NCBI RefSeq assembly: GCF_910592395.1 | Contig: NC_088314.1 | Span: 8,310,001-8,374,000 of the forward strand | Source of the DNA: Lineus longissimus | Taxonomy: Eukaryota > Nemertea > Pilidiophora > Heteronemertea > Lineidae | DNA: 64,000 nt | Direction: 5' to 3' | Part shown: positions 61,801-64,000 of the stretch, piece after piece | How positions within the stretch are numbered: position 1 is the stretch's first letter | Layout: each line of letters begins with the position of its first letter | Notes under the pieces: generated by a model | What the model was told of the DNA's origin: nothing | Seen by the model: only the letters and a program-made list of their open reading frames with translations | The model's database searches: none | Position numbers and translations under genes: made by a program

Positions 61801-64000
61801 ATTTAATTTCGACTGACCTTGTTTCTGACCTCTAATATTTGTATCGCTGCATGGTAAAATTCATTGATTTTCTGATTGGCGCTTCTGTTCAATTCGTGAC
61901 AGTATTATGACAGCTAATTGACACTCTTGTCAGGCAATTAGCAAACATCGATATAACGCTTCAAATTAATGGATGATCCATGGTTTATTTTGGTGACCGA
62001 GGGGAACACAGAGTTGCTCAAGAATTTGAAGTGCATGAAACTTAGTTGGTTATAAGTCGTTGATTTCAAATTGTCAAGAGGATGTTCAATTCAATAGGGT
62101 ATCAGCATCCTGCTAGGTGGTGCTGGCTGTCACTAGGTATGATGGTTTTGTCTTGTGTTATAAATGGCCCGTCTTCAGTGTAAGCAGGCTTCTGTTAACC
62201 TATACTAATTACTGATTCGAAATTGCAAAAAAGTAGTTGTCTGTGCTCGTTGCCTGTGGATCTGCTCCTTAGGAAAAGGTGAAGTTGGTACTCTTGATCA
62301 ATTAGAGCTTCATCAAGGCACATTGCAACAACTTGTCTAAAATATTACTAGGTGCAATTTCACTCCAGGGTATACTTTACTCTCGCTTATTTCATGAACT
62401 CTTTAAAACTAAATTGGAAACCACTTAGCCTAGTCGAAACCTTGTCAAAAATGTTGTGAACATTTCGAGTTTGTTTCAGATAATTTCTTGAGGGCACGCC
62501 TTGTAAAATACGTTAATTAGACAAAATGGAAGGTGAAATTAACGCTGACATGATATGAAATTGAGACAAATTTAAAAAGGCTTTGATGGGCTCCTTTTGA
62601 ATTTGACTGGAGTGCAGTTTCAAAGTTAGGTATATTTTCTACTGCAGTGTGTGTACATTGATGTATTAAAAGAAACTACAAGCCAGGTTGGGTTGATATA
62701 GAAAATGTAAACATCAAATTGCTAATGGGAGTCTGTCAGTCTCGACTGCGTTGAAAAATGTAATAATTTTGATGCGTCTGTGGCAGAAACGGAACAAATT
62801 CATCATATTTGAGTTACCTTGCTTTATACCTCACCAATTCCTTTGAAGTGGTCGAACCACTTGGCGTACTGTCAAACTTTTATCGCGCCCATGATTTCAT
62901 CGGTAGACAGATCGCCGGCGGTAACGTCATAATTGGCTCATCATCGACATGGACATATTGAAATTCTCACTATTGCGGTGCCTTGAAGCAAGTTGTCAAC
63001 CGCACACACAAAGTTGCGGTGCGCTCGCTTAGAAAGTTCATATAACTTGTCTGCCCTGAGCAGTTCGGCTTCATTTTGTCTGTTTGTCCTTGGCTACAAA
63101 GCAGACGGATGCTTTGACTGCAGTGAGGTAGGATATGAGACTTCCCTTGACGTCGTCTGAAATTGGAAATCACCAGGTATTGCGAAATTTGGTTTGTGGT
63201 GATATAATGGGACAATTTGGCTCTTCTTTGCAATTTTTTAGGCCATGTTTGGGCTATTTGCATGTTTGGTTACAAGGCTTTCCATGACAACAACTGATCT
63301 GATCTGACATTAGAAATAGCAAGGAAGTCAAAAGCATTTACAAAAAATTTTGATGAAAGGAAAGGATGGCATGTGTGGGCTCTTCCTTTGTACAATGTGG
63401 AACTTGTTAGGTTTTTTTGGGCACTTTATGGTGTTGATTATCTTGTGCTCCTGTTTGGGGATATTGAAATTGCCTGGTCAAGAGATACGATGGTGGGCTT
63501 CTCTCAAAGTCTCTTCAGATGAGGGGTTGTTGAGAAAAATGGTTATGCCATAAAATATTTTAATACTCTGCAAAGGAGAAGTGGTTTGCATCAGTTTATT
63601 TTTTTGGCGGTCCACGAAAATTGCTCGTTTGGCTTCCAAAGTGTCCTCTGATGTGATCGGATATTGGCAATCATGAGTCACCAAAGGCAGACTTATGGAA
63701 AGCTTTGCTGGGAAACTTTGCAGTCCGGTGGTTCTGCTTTGTACCAAGGAGGCCCTGTTGATTGTCTCCAGGGAACGTTTTATGGTTATTGACTGTTGCT
63801 ATCCTTTTTAAGGTAGGATATTGGAATTCGTCAGGTACTTCAGGGAAGCAAAAATTGTTTGATATTGTTTTCAAACATTGCGCTTTCTCCTTACTAATGG
63901 TGTCTTCTTATACGTTTTCGCGGCGACCTGGGGTGGTGTTGGCAGATTAGGATCTTTTTCACTTTCCCACTCCAAAATATCTTGAGGTTGACTCTGGTTT

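Larger units (their letters stand above)
55503..64000 (+). other. Plexin intron, open at the window edge
   Basis: This phase 2 intron starts GTAAGTG. The expected second PSI exon is not visible. The intron holds two interspersed elements and a doublet (listed separately). A 168-codon minus frame at 59025-59531 has no recognised domain. The rest, including 59540-64000, shows nothing I can name. Confidence 0.6.

Noticed and set aside
1-64000. tRNA or rRNA genes
   Set aside because: No convincing paired A and B boxes (for example GGTTCGAATCC with a proper upstream half) and no rRNA-like stretches were seen.

Overview
The window looks like a non-coding-rich stretch of an invertebrate animal genome. 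It has long introns, GT-AG splice sites, no operon layout, AT-leaning composition by eye, and many diverged tandem repeats and interspersed elements. Several elements begin with a hairpin containing AGCTCA and continue into GTC/CGTC-rich sequence. From general knowledge such elements are common in marine invertebrates, especially spiralians (molluscs, brachiopods and relatives). That placement is an inference, not proof.

The one gene I can support is a plexin on the + strand. Four consecutive coding exons lie at 51081-51181, 51379-51511, 52466-52634 and 55412-55502. Their splice phases agree at all three junctions, and together they encode about 165 residues: a complete eight-cysteine PSI domain, then the start of the ectodomain that follows it. 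Details such as CLAAKDPYCGWC, YHCMF.GYD and TNFTFFNC point to class B rather than class A. The semaphorin domain that must precede the PSI domain was not found in the upstream 51 kb, and the exon that should follow was not found in the 8.5 kb downstream. The window is therefore an internal slice of a very large gene, perhaps with undetected small exons or other transcripts upstream.

By region: 1-6 kb holds two small hairpin-headed elements, a possible miRNA-like hairpin, a CpG-richer block that may be regulatory, and two speculative exons. 6-51 kb is almost entirely unrecognised sequence with minisatellites (21, 22, 29 and 123 bp periods) and many diverged two-copy repeats with periods of about 100-215 bp. 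It also has a near-identical 215 bp tandem duplication at 37.2-37.7 kb, a 17-base G run and perfect inverted repeats. 51-55.5 kb is the plexin exon cluster, whose third intron contains a roughly 1.2 kb element with a perfect head hairpin, a GTC run, three 301 bp tandem units carrying nuclear-receptor-type half-sites, and a tail hairpin. 55.5-64 kb holds a second related element, a palindromic MITE-like element and a further diverged doublet.

No tRNA, rRNA, CRISPR array, recognisable transposase or reverse transcriptase, or second protein gene could be supported. No previously undescribed biological system is evident. The repeat architecture is the most unusual feature.
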